Under the pieces are notes generated by a model. The model saw only the letters and a list, made by a program, of their open reading frames with translations. It did no database searches and was not told the origin of the DNA. DNA of 64,000 nt from Dromiciops gliroides (lineage: Eukaryota > Chordata > Mammalia > Microbiotheria > Microbiotheriidae): NCBI RefSeq assembly GCF_019393635.1, contig NC_057863.1:625141291-625205290 (forward strand), in the 5' to 3' direction. A program made the translations under genes and the position numbers. Positions 47,122 to 56,407 of this stretch are shown here, piece by piece. Positions within the stretch are counted from its first letter, which is position 1. The number at the start of each line of letters is the position of its first letter.

Positions 47122-47515
47122 AAGAACAACTTTGAGTGACCAAGTCACTTTGACTATTATAAATACCCAAATTAACTACAAAGGACACATGAAGGAAGAT
47201 GCTATCTGCATCCAGAGAAAGAAATGATACATAGAAGTATATATAGTATGGATTTACATATATATGTATGTGCATATACATATTTTTTTTGTCTAATGGT
47301 AGTCATCTTTAGGGTGGTGTGGGGGAGGGAAAGGAAGAAAAAAGAAACATACATGATAATTTTACTATATATTTAAAAGGAATAGCAAGTTATACATAAT
47401 AGATTTGCAGTTCCATGTGCAATCATCTTTTTTTTCCCTATTCTACTGTTATGGAAATGCTTGTTTTATTTCTTAAGCTCAAAATAACAAATTTTTTAAA
47501 AAATGCCTACTATAA

Positions 47516-47684
47516 GGGGCAGCTAGGTGGCGCAGTGGATGAAGCACAGGCCCTGGATTCAGGAGGACCCGAGTTCAAATCTGACCTCAGACACTTGACA
47601 CTTACTGACACTTACTGGTTATGTGGTCCTGGGCAAGTCACTTAACCCTCATTGTCCCACAAAAAAAAAATAATAATAATAAAT
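47516..47684 (+). mobile_element. CORE-SINE copy, tail type II
   Basis: A sense copy with a small internal duplication of ACACTTACTG, head GGTGGCGCAG kept. Flanked by AAATGCCTACTATA, at the tail of the large L1. Confidence 0.93.
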
Positions 47685-47705
47685 AAATGCCTACTATATC
47701 CCAGG

Positions 47706-47995
47706 TGGGCAACTAGGTGGTGAAGTGGATAGAGCACTGGCCTTGGAATGAAGAAGACCCAGCATCATGAGTTCAAATCCCACCCCAGAAACTTAGTAGC
47801 TGTGTGACCCTGGGTAAATTACTTAATCCTGTTTCCTCAGTTCCTCATCTGTAAAATGAGAACCAGGTTTCAAATCTCACATCTGTCTCCCTGGCCCTGG
47901 GTGAATCACTTCCTTTTTCTGGGGTTCAGTTTCCTTTTCTGTAAAATATTGGGGTTGGACCACACGGCCTCCAAGGTCCCTTCCTCCTCTATATC
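47706..47995 (+). mobile_element. Old CORE-SINE followed by MIR
   Basis: 47706-47860: CAACTAGGTGGTGAAGTGGA, GAGTTCAAATCC, CCTCATCTGTAAAATGAG. 47865-47995: CCTGGGTGAATCACTTCC, CTGTAAAATATTGGGGTTGG. It lies just past the RBP7 poly(A) signal. Confidence 0.7.
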
Positions 47996-48035
47996 TATGA
48001 TCATGGTCCCTTTGGACCCATAACAACAGAGCACT

Positions 48036-48233
48036 CGAGTTGTTTAGAAAAAAGTTTATTGTAACTGGCCAGACTGAAGTTGTGACAATATCTGCAGGCA
48101 AGGTTAATAAAAAGAGAGAAGAGGGCGTTAGTCTTCTGCTCCACCAGCCCTTGTAAGGTTGTTTGGCATCAGCTCAGTTAAAGCTACAGGTCTCCTCAGG
48201 GTGGATATACACACTCAGCATTGGCTTTCTCCC
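48036..48233 (-). other. RBP7: RBP7 3' untranslated region with poly(A) signal
   Basis: After the TGA at 48234-48236 no other exon signal is needed. A canonical AATAAA lies on the minus strand at 48060-48055 (TTTATT on plus). Cleavage would be expected 10-30 nt further on, near 48030-48045. That gives a 3' UTR of about 200 nt, short as in other CRBP genes. Past it on the downstream side is an old MIR copy. The exact cleavage site is inferred. Confidence 0.75.
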
Positions 48234-48284
48234 TCAGGCTCTCTGGAACGTCTGTTTGCACACTTGGCCTTCACAGAACATTTC
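48234..48284 (-). CDS. RBP7: RBP7 exon 4, coding part with stop
   Basis: After a CTCCAG acceptor the frame reads EMFCEGQVCKQTFQRA and then TGA: 17 codons including the stop. From memory this equals the human RBP7 C-terminus residue for residue. It forms the last strand of the beta-barrel. The exon lies 2,948 nt from exon 3; that intron holds a solo LTR, SINEs, an old MIR and a hAT remnant. The exons in the window give about 110 of an expected 134 residues. The piece is too short for a 60-codon open-frame search. Confidence 0.95.
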   Translation of the reverse strand, partial: EMFCEGQVCKQTFQRA

Positions 48285-48636
48285 CTGGAGTCAGACATGG
48301 AAGGGAAGAAGGGGTTCGAGGGAGAGAAGAAAAAAGGGTGAGCTCAGCATTCAAGAACACAGTCTCTTCCCTGAGATCTTAGATGGATTAATTACCAACT
48401 TGTCAAGCTTGGCCACAAGCCACGGGACTCAGTACCAAGGCACCATGGGCTTTTGGCAGGAGCTTTGTGGTGTTTGAGCAAAACATATTGCAAGGTGTAT
48501 CCCACCTACCATTAATGGGGGCTGGGGGAGGGAATCAAAGATATTTATAAAGCACAATATCAGTGTGACCTAACACAGTGCTTGGCACATAGTAAGAGCT
48601 TTAAAATATTCATTGTTGTATTTTACATGACTATAC

Positions 48637-49175
48637 TGTGAGATTTAAAATTGGATATTAGATCATAAATCTCCCCTACTTAACCCTTCCCTTAATTCAT
48701 CTCCCAGACTAGTAAATGGAAGAAGCTTCTGGTTTTCTAGATAGAGCCTTTATTGTATATAAGGTGTTGTTGATTAGAAGGATAGGAAAACAGAAATACA
48801 GTACAAATCGTCTTAAATCTAGGCTGTCTATATTCCTTATAAAAACTCACCAAACCGATTTAGGCCACCTTTGGAGTGAGTCAGACCGTCTGTGCCGCGC
48901 CGCCCGGAGTCCCGCCAAGCCGGCAAAAAAAGGCTACTCCCGTTCTCTCCACCCCGGAAGTCCAAAAAAACCCGGCAGGCAGTCTGACATGCGCAGCAGG
49001 CGCACTGTACCTGGCAGGCAGTCTGACATGCGCAGCAGGCGGACTGTACCCGGCAGGCAGTCTGACATGCGCAGCAGGCAGACTGTTCATCTCCTCCCCA
49101 AAAGGGTGGTCCTTGAAAAACTGGCGTCTTTCACTTATCCTAACCGACTGTTAAAAACTTTCATATTTTACCACA
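48637..49175 (-). mobile_element. Solo LTR with CpG-rich tandem repeat, in RBP7 intron 3 (fossil)
   Basis: A 539-bp TGTGAG..ACCACA unit with 4-bp repeat ATAC (48633-48636 and 49176-49179). Reverse poly(A)-type TTTATTG near 48750. At about 48974-49090 three units of 39 bp (AGTCTGACATGCGCAGCAGG) follow each other, with GC and CpG content far above the surroundings. The orientation (minus, same as RBP7) is inferred from the poly(A) motif. Confidence 0.7.
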
Positions 49176-49179
49176 ATAC

Positions 49180-49320
49180 ATATATAAGCTTATATGGAAT
49201 TGTTTTGCCTTCTCAATGAGGGAGATAGGGAGGGAATTTGGAACTCAAACATTTTTTTAATGGATGTTAAAAATTGTTTTTACGTGTAATTGGGGGAATA
49301 TAAAATAGCAAATGAAAACA
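49180..49320 (+). mobile_element. L1 3' UTR fragment
   Basis: CTTCTCAATGAGGGAGATAG, AATTTGGAACTCAAAC and TTTTTACGTGTAATTGGGG: the end of an L1 3' UTR. Confidence 0.75.
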
Positions 49321-49404
49321 ACACTCAATATCACACAAAAAGTGCTCATCATTAGTTTAGCTACTATGACAGACATGCATAAGGGCAAGAAGACTCGGGC
49401 AGAG

Positions 49405-49622
49405 ACATGGTGGAAAAAGAACTACCCTCAGAATCAGCAGGACCTCTGCCACATACTGGCTGTGTCACCCTAACCAAATCACTTCACCCTGTCTGCCTCA
49501 GTTTCCTCATCAGTAAAATGAGCTATAGAAGGAAATAGCAAACCACTCCAGTATCCTTGTCAGGAAAACCCCAAATGAAGTCACGAAGAGTCAGATGTGA
49601 CTGAAATGCCTCAACAACAAAT
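49405..49622 (+). mobile_element. CORE-SINE with BovB/RTE-like tail
   Basis: CORE (TGGCTGTGTCACCC), CCTCAGTTTCCTCATC, then GGAAATAGCAAACCACTCCA, GTCACGAAGAGTCAGATGTG and a CTCAACAACAA end, as in BovB 3' ends. Confidence 0.8.
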
Positions 49623-50022
49623 ATGCCAAGCACTGTGCTAAATACTTAATAAATATTATTTCATTTGTTTTTTTTTTTAACAAATCATTCTTTGAGGGGG
49701 GGGGGCAATGAGGGTTAAGTGATTTGCCCAGGGTCACACAGCTAGTAAGTGTCAAATGTCTGAGGTCAAATTTGAACTCAGGTCCTCCTGAATCCAGGGC
49801 CAATGCTTTATCCATTGCACCACCTAGCTGCCTCATATTATTTCATTTGTGCCTCACAACAACCCTGAAAGGAAAGTGCTATTATCATCTCTATTTTACA
49901 GTTGAGGAAACTAAGTTAAGTGACTTGCCCAGGGTCCCAGAGTTAGTGTCTGAGGTCAAATTTGAACTCATGTCTTCCTCATTCCAGACCCAGCCTTCTA
50001 TCCACTCTGCTATCCAGCAGCC
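49623..50022 (-). mobile_element. MIR SINE split by a younger SINE
   Basis: Antisense MIR (GCCAAGCACTGTGCTAAATA; CCTCACAACAACCCTGAAAG; TTTTACAGTTGAGGAAAC). Confidence 0.85.
49669..49834 (-). mobile_element. CORE-SINE copy, tail type II
   Basis: An antisense copy in the MIR, with a run of ten G after the tail. Target duplication ATATTATTTCATTTGT. Confidence 0.93.
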
Positions 50023-50068
50023 TCTACCTGTCTCAGAATCACTTTTCACTCTTAAAAATTGGGGACCC

Positions 50069-50231
50069 GGGGCAGCTAGGTGGCGCAGTGGATAAAGCAC
50101 TGGCCTTAGATTCAGGAGGACCTGAGTTCAAATCCAGATTCAGACACTTGACACTAGCTGTGTGACCCTGGGCTAGTCACTTAACCCTCATTGCTCTGCA
50201 AAAAACATAAAACAAAAAAATTTTTTTAATT
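50069..50231 (+). mobile_element. CORE-SINE copy, tail type II
   Basis: A sense copy, head GGTGGCGCAG kept. 17-bp target duplication TTAAAAATTGGGGACCC. Confidence 0.94.
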
Positions 50232-50269
50232 TTAAAAATTGGGGACCCCCCCCAAGAGCTTTACTCTAA

Positions 50270-50410
50270 ATGATTATTTATGTCTATTGATGTTTACCAT
50301 ATTAGAAATGAAACCTTCTTAGTATTATTGTGAAAATAGTCTTGACCTAATGGACCCCTTGAAAGAGACTCAGGGATGGACAACACTTTGAGAACTGCTG
50401 CTCTAAGACT
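50270..50410 (-). mobile_element. hAT (Charlie-like) remnant
   Basis: GAAAATAGTCTTGACCTAAT, GGACCCCTTGAAAGAG and CTTTGAGAACTGCTGCTC match an old Charlie-like element from memory. Confidence 0.5.
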
Positions 50411-50426
50411 CTAAGTTAGTAAGGAT

Positions 50427-50530
50427 TAGCTGACCCCTGACTCTTAAGGCAGAGGCAGGAGCTGTCCATCAAGGAGTTGCTAACCCCTGACTCTTATGAC
50501 AGAGGCAGGAGCTGTCCCTTAACTCCTTGA
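50427..50530 (+). repeat. Tandem duplication of about 50 bp
   Basis: The block with CCCCTGACTCTTA.G.CAGAGGCAGGAGCTGTCC occurs twice, starting near 50433 and 50483. Confidence 0.85.
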
Positions 50531-50786
50531 GGGAAGGAGTTGTTTTGTTTGTATTCCCAAAGTCAAGAAGGGTGTCTGGCAAACACTAGGCACTTAATAT
50601 ATGCAGATTGATGAATGGAGGGAGTTCCCTTACCAGGAATTTCCTATTCCAATGAAATCACTGGTTGGAAAGGGAAAAAATAGGATATAGAAGGGAGAAA
50701 GAGAAACTAGAAGTAACCATCTTGCAATTTAGGTTCAAGTTTTTGATTTTGATTTCATGTAGCCTATACAACAATCTATCTTTAAA

Positions 50787-51192
50787 GCAGGGATTTTTAA
50801 CTCTGTGTGTGTGTGTGTGTGTGTGTGTGCGCACGCACGTGTGCACACACATGCATATGCGACAACTTTGGCAGTCAGTCTGGTAAAATCTACAGACCCC
50901 TTCTCAGAATCATGTTGTTAAATGCATAAAATAAAAGACAGAAGATTGTGACATAGTGAATAGAGCACTGAACCTGGAGTCAGGAGGACTTGAGTTCAAA
51001 TTCAGCTTCAGACACTTTCTAGTTGTGTGATCTTGGGCAAGTCACTTAACCCCAACTGCCTCCCCCCAAAAAAGACATAGGATTACTAAGGAAACCAACA
51101 GTTACTAAAAATAAATATGTAATTTTTCCCACCCAAATTGATCCACAACCCTTTGAGAGATGGGGGGTTCTATGGACACCAGCATGAGAAGC
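50787..51192 (+). mobile_element. hAT (Charlie-like) remnant with (TG)n, split by an old SINE
   Basis: Start GCAGGGATTTTTAACTC with a TG run (50803-50829), CAGACCCCTTCTCAGAATCA, TGCATAAAATAAAAGAC, then after the SINE at 50940-51072 GGATTACTAAGGAAACCAAC. It ends 41 bp from RBP7 exon 3. Confidence 0.65.
50940..51072 (+). mobile_element. Old CORE-SINE
   Basis: Worn sense copy (AGTGAATAGAGCACTGAACC, GAGTTCAAATTC, GGGCAAGTCACTTAACCCC) inside the hAT remnant. Confidence 0.8.
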
Positions 51193-51232
51193 TCTGTCTT
51201 CCAGCAAAAGGAAACATGTAATTGACAAATAC

Positions 51233-51334
51233 CAGGTGTAATTCATCCCCTTCAATCCAGTGGGTCCAACCTCTGTTCCTCTTTTCCCCCTTCTGGACAC
51301 AGGTGAGTCTATCATTGTCCCATGTTACCAAACT
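51233..51334 (-). CDS. RBP7: RBP7 exon 3
   Basis: This exon encodes [34 protein letters not shown] in 34 codons and 102 nt, the usual exon 3 length in the family. It is in phase 0 with exon 2. The acceptor is TTTCTACAG and the donor is CTG/GTATTTG. The GWTHW segment has His at the place where RBP1 and RBP2 have the retinol-binding Gln108. That His is typical of RBP7 and RBP5 and, with exon 2, settles the assignment. Intron 2, between this exon and exon 2, is only 93 nt (51335-51427). A hAT transposon remnant ends 41 nt from the donor side. Confidence 0.96.
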
Positions 51335-51427
51335 CTGTAGAAAGAGAAGATGAGGTTTGGTCCGAGGGATGCTTGTGGGCCAAAGATCTCTTGAGTATCA
51401 GATATCAGTAACTTTCTCCATCCTTAC

Positions 51428-51606
51428 CTTGCATTTTCTGTTATCTAAGCCTCTGGTATCCTCATCAAATTCTTCTCCAACTTTAAACTGGACAAGGTAG
51501 TTACGGAAAGTGCTGAGTGTATGGATAGTGAAGCTGTCACCATCTTGTTTGATCACTTTCTGTGGCTTCACCATCTTTGCTATCTTTCGTGTAGCAAAGT
51601 CGATGC
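51428..51606 (-). CDS. RBP7: RBP7 exon 2 (partial gene, cellular retinol-binding protein IV)
   Basis: RBP7 is a cytosolic beta-barrel carrier of retinol in the intracellular lipid-binding protein family. This exon encodes the stretch from GIDFATRKIAK to LDNRKCK. By memory of family sequences it fits RBP7 (KPQKVI, DSFTIHT, FKVGEEFDED, RGLDNRKCK) clearly better than RBP1, RBP2 or RBP5. The Lys of PQK corresponds to Lys40 of CRBP1, a retinol-contacting residue. The acceptor is a pyrimidine tract plus CAAG, the donor is AAG/GTAAGGA, the start phase is 1 and the length is 179 nt, as usual for exon 2 in this family. The frame is open throughout. Exon 1 (about 24 codons) was not found up to 64000, so intron 1 exceeds 12 kb. 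The coding frame looks intact and constrained, so I take it as a working gene. Confidence 0.97.
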
Positions 51607-51895
51607 CTTGAAAGTAAGTGAAGAAAAATCTCAATTGTCAATTTTGGCTAATTTGAAACCAGGTAATAATTTGGCAGCTGACTCAAAAGCAGCCTAGGAT
51701 GTTCACCCCCAAGAGAGTCAGGGTAATTTGTTGTCAATACTTGTGGAAAGTGTCAGGTCTCACCTCTGTCAAGAGGTCATCTGCTTAAAATTATTTTTAC
51801 ATGTAACTGGGGAAAGATATTAATTTTTTTAAAAAGAGGTTATCTGAGGGAAAGCAAGTGAGAATAAATGGATAAAGAGTTCAGACAGGGCTAAA

Positions 51896-52312
51896 GATCA
51901 GGGGTACTTTATCTTTTTTTGTATGTCCCAGGCCCCTTGGGTGAGCTGATGAACCCTATGGACCCTGTCTCAGAATCTTGTTCCTAAATGCATAGAATAA
52001 AAAGACAGTGTGTCCCAAAAATCTTGATGCAGACTGCACTAAGACTTTTGGAACACTTTGAAAAGAAACTAAGTCTATTTAGGTAAAATATTTTTTTAAA
52101 AAACAATCTCATATGGGGCAGCTACGTGGCACAGTGGATAGAGCACCAGCCCTGGAGTCAGGAGGACCTGAGTTCAAATCCGGCCTCAGACACTTAACAC
52201 TTACTAGCTGTGTGACCTTGGGCAAGTCACTTAACCCAATTGCCTCACTAAAATTTAAAAAAAAATTAATTAATTAAAAAACAATCTCATAGACTCCAGG
52301 TTAAGAACCTCT
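51896..52312 (+). mobile_element. hAT (Charlie-like) remnant split by a SINE
   Basis: Left end CAGGGGTACTTTATC, middle ATGGACCCTGTCTCAGAATC, right end CCAGGTTAAGAACCTCTG. The ends form an imperfect inverted pair. Confidence 0.6.
52115..52273 (+). mobile_element. CORE-SINE copy, tail type I
   Basis: A sense copy with target duplication AAAAAACAATCTCATA. Confidence 0.93.
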
Positions 52313-52437
52313 GTCATAGAGTAGGAGCTCAGGAAAGGTTTTCAATGTAGCAAATTACAGGGGACAGTGTTTGTGGCAGACAGGAATCTGGCACTCCCCT
52401 TAGCAGATCCCTGAGAACCAATAGGCTGTGATTACTT

Positions 52438-52582
52438 GTTTTTTTTTAGTGAGGCAATTGGGGTTAAGTGACTTGCCCAGGGTCACACAGCCAGTAAGTG
52501 TCAAGTGTCTGAGGTCGGATTTGAACTCAGGTCCTCCTGAATCCAGGGCTGGTGCTCTATCCACTGTGCCACCTAGCTGCCC
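52438..52582 (-). mobile_element. CORE-SINE copy, tail type I
   Basis: A full-length antisense copy. No clear flanking duplication. Confidence 0.9.
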
Positions 52583-52779
52583 TTCCCTTCTCTTTATAAG
52601 TTCTTTTTATCAAGGGCTCATTTGTCGGATAGAGACATATTTGGAAATTAATGTGTAAACAAAAAAGCATTAATAGTTCAGTTCATATTCATAAAGCTGA
52701 AAGGAAACTCATAAATGTTCTAGTCTCTTTACAGAGAAGGGAGCTAAGGCCCAGGTAGATGAAGTCACCTCCCAAGGTC

Positions 52780-53060
52780 ACACAGGCATGAAGTGCTAAG
52801 CACTGTGCTAAATGCTGGGGAGATTTTAAGAAAGGACATAGTCCCTGCCCTCAAGGACTTTACAATCTAATTCCAGGGACAACACATTACAAACAAGATA
52901 TACGCAGTATATCTTGGTTGTAATCTCCAAGGGAAGACACCAGCATTTAAAGTAACCAAGAAAAGCTCCTAGCAGAAGGCAAGACTTAAAGGAAGCCAGG
53001 GAAACCAGGAGGCAGAGATGGGGATCAGGGCGGGATTCAAATTGAGGTCCTTTGAACCAG
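52780..53060 (+). repeat. Fragment of the long ancient repeat
   Basis: CACTGTGCTAAATGCTGGGG, AGTCCCTGCCCTCAAGGACT and CTTAAAGGAAGCCAGGG, as at 21330 and 29560. Confidence 0.55.
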
Positions 53061-53470
53061 TGCTCTTTCATAAGTACCATTCCATCCTGAAGTAGCAAGC
53101 AACAGGTCAGAATTCGAACCCAGATCTTATTTCAAATCTAGGATTCTTTCCACTGTGCTTCACCTACCCCATTACAAAAATATTTAGACAGCACGTGACT
53201 AGTAGTGCCTTTAAAAAGTTTAGCCAAATGTTGATAAAGGGAGTTTTCTCACAGGAAATTCCCTATATCAATGAAATCATGGATCTGTTGTAAAAAACAA
53301 AACAAAACATGTCTTTACATCAAATGAGATAACATATAAATTGTTTTGTAAACCTTAAAAAAAAGTTTAGCTAGTCAAAGCTAATTAGATCTATATGTTT
53401 AAGAACCTTAAGTCAATTGACAAATACTTGTTTCTACTATGTAACTATAACAAATACCTTATTAATTCTT

Positions 53471-53618
53471 TTTTTTTTTTTTTTTAGTGAGGCAATTGGG
53501 GTTAAGTGACTTGCCCAGGGTCACACAGCTAAGTGTTAAGTGCCTGAGGTCGGATTTGAACTCAGGTAGTCCTGAATCCAGGGCCGGTGCTCTATCCACT
53601 TCACCACCTAGCTGCCCC
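53471..53618 (-). mobile_element. CORE-SINE copy, tail type I
   Basis: An antisense copy with 17-bp duplication ATACCTTATTAATTCTT. Confidence 0.94.
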
Positions 53619-53662
53619 ATACCTTATTAATTCTTGATCTTTCAGGGTTCAAAAGGCAGTCT

Positions 53663-53930
53663 AGCAGACAACTAGGTGGTACAGTGGATAAAGCACCAGA
53701 CTTAGAGTCAGAAGGACCTGAGTTCAAATCCAACCTCACTTGACACTTACTAGCTGTGTGACTCTGGGCAAGTCACTCCACCTTGTCTGCCTCAGTTTCC
53801 TCATCTGTAAAATGAGCTGAAGAAGGAAATGGCAAACCCACTCCAGGATCTTTGACAAGAAAACCCCAAATTGGGTCATGGAGAGTCAAACATGACTGAA
53901 AAGGATATGAGGACAGACAAAAATCCAACT
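53663..53930 (+). mobile_element. CORE-SINE with BovB/RTE-like tail
   Basis: Head ACAACTAGGTGGTACAGTGG, B box, CORE, CCTCAGTTTCCTCATCTGTA, GGAAATGGCAAACCCACTCC, then GGGTCATGGAGAGTCAAACA. The most complete of three copies here. Confidence 0.85.
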
Positions 53931-54075
53931 GCCTTTTCCCTCAAGGAACATACTTTTTTTCTTTTTTGGGAGGAAGCCAATACTACATGTATAAGTATAC
54001 ACAAATATAACCCCAGCTAAAACAGCCTGTAGGGATCTTGGACAATGATACTATAGCTTTAAGAAGATCACAAAG

Positions 54076-54229
54076 TGGGGCAGCTAGGCAGTGCAGTGGA
54101 TAGAGCACTGGCCCTGGAGTCAGGAGAACCTGAGTTCAAATCCAACCTCAGACACTTAACACTTACTAGCTGTGTGACCCTGGGCAAGTCACTTAACCCC
54201 AATTGCCTCACTAAAAAAAGAAGAAGAAG
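54076..54229 (+). mobile_element. CORE-SINE copy, tail type I
   Basis: A sense copy with target duplication AAGAAGATCACAAAG. Confidence 0.94.
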
Positions 54230-54615
54230 AAGAAGATCACAAAGGACTGGAAGGACTTGACTGGAAGAAAGAGAATCCTTGGTAGGTTGCCTGTTGGCAA
54301 TGGAATTCCAATTTGGGTCTTAGACTAGCCTCTAATTTCCCAGGTGGCTCTTGTTGAGAGCCCCATTGCAGCCAAATATACCGATTAAATGTTTTTTCAT
54401 GTTTCTTCATTATGTATTACTATTAATTAACCAATAATGTTTATATTTGTCTAAGCCTATACATCTGGGTTTTGAGAGAGGAAAAAAAAGTTTTATGGAA
54501 AAAGGAAAAAAAGATTTCCTTGTTTTTATATATCAGGTTGGAGGCTTGACCATTTTTGTGCTTTCAGTCATTCATTTCTGAGGTTACTGCAGAACATAAG
54601 CCCTTACATTGCCTT

Positions 54616-54942
54616 TTGGTTTTTTGCAGGACAATGAGGGTTAAGTGACTTGCCCAGGGTCACACAGCTAGTAAATGTCAAGTGTCTGAGGCTGGACTTG
54701 AACTCAGATCCTCCTGAATCCAGGGCTGGTGCTTTTTATTCTTCTTCTTCTTCTTCTTTTTTTTTTTTTGCAGGCAATAGGGGGTTAAGTGACTTGCCCA
54801 GGGTCACACAGCTAGTAAGTGTCAAGTGTCTGAGGCCGGATTTGAACTCAGGTACTCCTGAATCCAGGGCCGGTGCTTTAACCACTGCGCCATCTAGCTG
54901 CCCCCTGGTGCTTTTTATCCACTGTGCCACCTAGCTGCCCCC
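54616..54942 (-). mobile_element. CORE-SINE copy, tail type II, split by another SINE
   Basis: The outer copy: tail and core at 54616-54739, head at 54905-54942. Flanks contain TGCCTTTTG on both sides. Confidence 0.9.
54740..54904 (-). mobile_element. CORE-SINE copy nested in another SINE, tail type II
   Basis: A full-length antisense copy with (TTC)n in its tail. The duplication CTGGTGCTTTTTAT is part of the outer SINE. Confidence 0.93.
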
Positions 54943-55578
54943 TCGACTGCCTTTTGAACCCTGAAAGATCAAGAATCAAGAATTAATCAATTAATCAAAG
55001 ATCAAGAATTAATAAAGTATTGGGCTGAGGGATTGGGTGTTTGTCTAGAAGAGTGCTTGAAAGGGGTTACTCACATCCTGCATCATGCCCCCACAACCCA
55101 CCGGGGTCTATACCCCACCTCCAAATATAATCTGGGTAATCTGGGGGGGTTACTAGTAGCTAGATTAAAATCAAATAAAAACACACATGTATCAGGAGAT
55201 TTTAAATTAGAATAGGTATTTCCTACCACTATCAACATATATTCCAGTGCTAACAACCAATACAGGAAAGAAAAAAAAAATCTATACACATACTAGAAAG
55301 CCTTCAATCCAGAAGAGAGAATGTGCTGGTTAACCCCTGGTTTTTAATCCTTGTGCTGGCTGGCCAAAGAAACATGATGTCCTAGCTGGTTGATGATGCA
55401 GAGCCCAGTACAGCTAGTACTTAGAAATTCTTATTTCCCTGTCTTCCTAGAAAGAGGTCATGAGGACTGATATTCATTCCAATATGTGACTTGGAGAATA
55501 AAGTATACAGAAGATAGACCCTGGTAGAAATATCAAGGGGCCATAGTGTTATTTTCCTTCCTTGAAACAGGAATCACT

Positions 55579-55690
55579 GGGGCAGCCAGGTGGTGCAGCG
55601 AATATAGCACTAGTTCTGGAGTTCAGAGGACCTCAGTTCAAAGCCAGCTTCAGACACGTAATTGTATGGCCCTGGGTAAGATACTAACCA
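55579..55690 (+). mobile_element. Old CORE-SINE
   Basis: Worn sense copy (GGGGCAGCCAGGTGGTGCAG, CAGTTCAAAGCC, TATGGCCCTGGGTAAG). Confidence 0.8.
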
Positions 55691-55828
55691 TGATGACCTC
55701 CAAAAAGAAATGGGTATCTGAAATTAGAGCTTCATTTTATCATTCAGGCTCTAAGGGGTTTAGGAATCAATGTATGTTGGAGAATCCTGTGTGACTTAGG
55801 AAGACCTAGATTCGAATCTCATCTAAGG

Positions 55829-55990
55829 CAAAGCTTCTTTAAACTGTGGGTCTCAATGGTAACTGAATGTGGGGGTCTCAAAAAATTTAGCAATAGCAAA
55901 CAGTTATGTATACCTATATACTGGGGTCACATAAAAAGTTCTTGGGTGAAAAGGGGTCGTGAGTGAAAAAATTTTAAGAAGCCCTGATCT
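55829..55990 (-). mobile_element. hAT-type MITE
   Basis: CAAAGCTTCTTTAAACTG..TTTTAAGAAGCCCTG ends, with GGGGTCGTGAGTG inside. The reversed relative of the element at 38125. Confidence 0.6.
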
Positions 55991-56214
55991 GTACTGCCTG
56001 ACTATAGGAACCTGGGTAAATCCCTTTACCACTCTAAGTCTCAGTGTTCTTATCTATAAAGTGGGGATAATATTAGTTCACCTCTTATAGTGATGTGACA
56101 AGACTCAAAGGTCATATATGTAAAGCACTGAGATTTACTCCTACACAAAGTGAGTTAGTATCACTATTGTCATTCATTCCCTTCCATAAGAATTCTAGCA
56201 CCTTCTTAATTATT

Positions 56215-56385
56215 TCTTGTTTTTCCTGTACATAGTTTGTTTATACATATTTGTTTGCATGTTGTCTCCCCTGTTAGACTATAAACTATTTGAGGACAGG
56301 GACTGTCTTTTGACCCTTTTTGTATCCACAGTACTGGCACATTGTAGGTACTTCATAAATGTTTATTGATTAAGACATGAAGATT
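56215..56385 (+). mobile_element. L2 LINE 3' end
   Basis: TTGTCTCCCCTGTTAGACTA, GAGGACAGGGACTGTCTTTT and GTACTTCATAAATG. Confidence 0.85.
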
Positions 56386-56407
56386 CTCTTCTTATAGTTA
56401 AAGGTGG

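Larger units (their letters stand above)
41297..47688 (+). mobile_element. L1 with inverted 5' part (twin-primed), holding four nested insertions
   Basis: 41297-45045 is reverse ORF2 (RT and upstream). From about 45046 the sense part runs on from nearly the same ORF2 point (KHLLKTTNKHYL..; FADD motif in LFADDMMIYLENPKDSTKKL at 45265-45324), through ORF2 C-terminus (46459-46758) to 3' UTR and tail near 47500. Target duplication TGCCTGCTATAT (41284) / TGCCTACTATAT (47689). Nested: SINE 41375, L1 head 41830, L1 end 44236, SINE 46974. ORF2 has many frame breaks. Confidence 0.85.

Noticed and set aside
48716-49219. 167-codon plus-strand frame with repeated SDMRSRRTVPGRQ motif
   Set aside because: The repetition comes from the 39-bp tandem units of a solo LTR, and the frame has no support as a gene.
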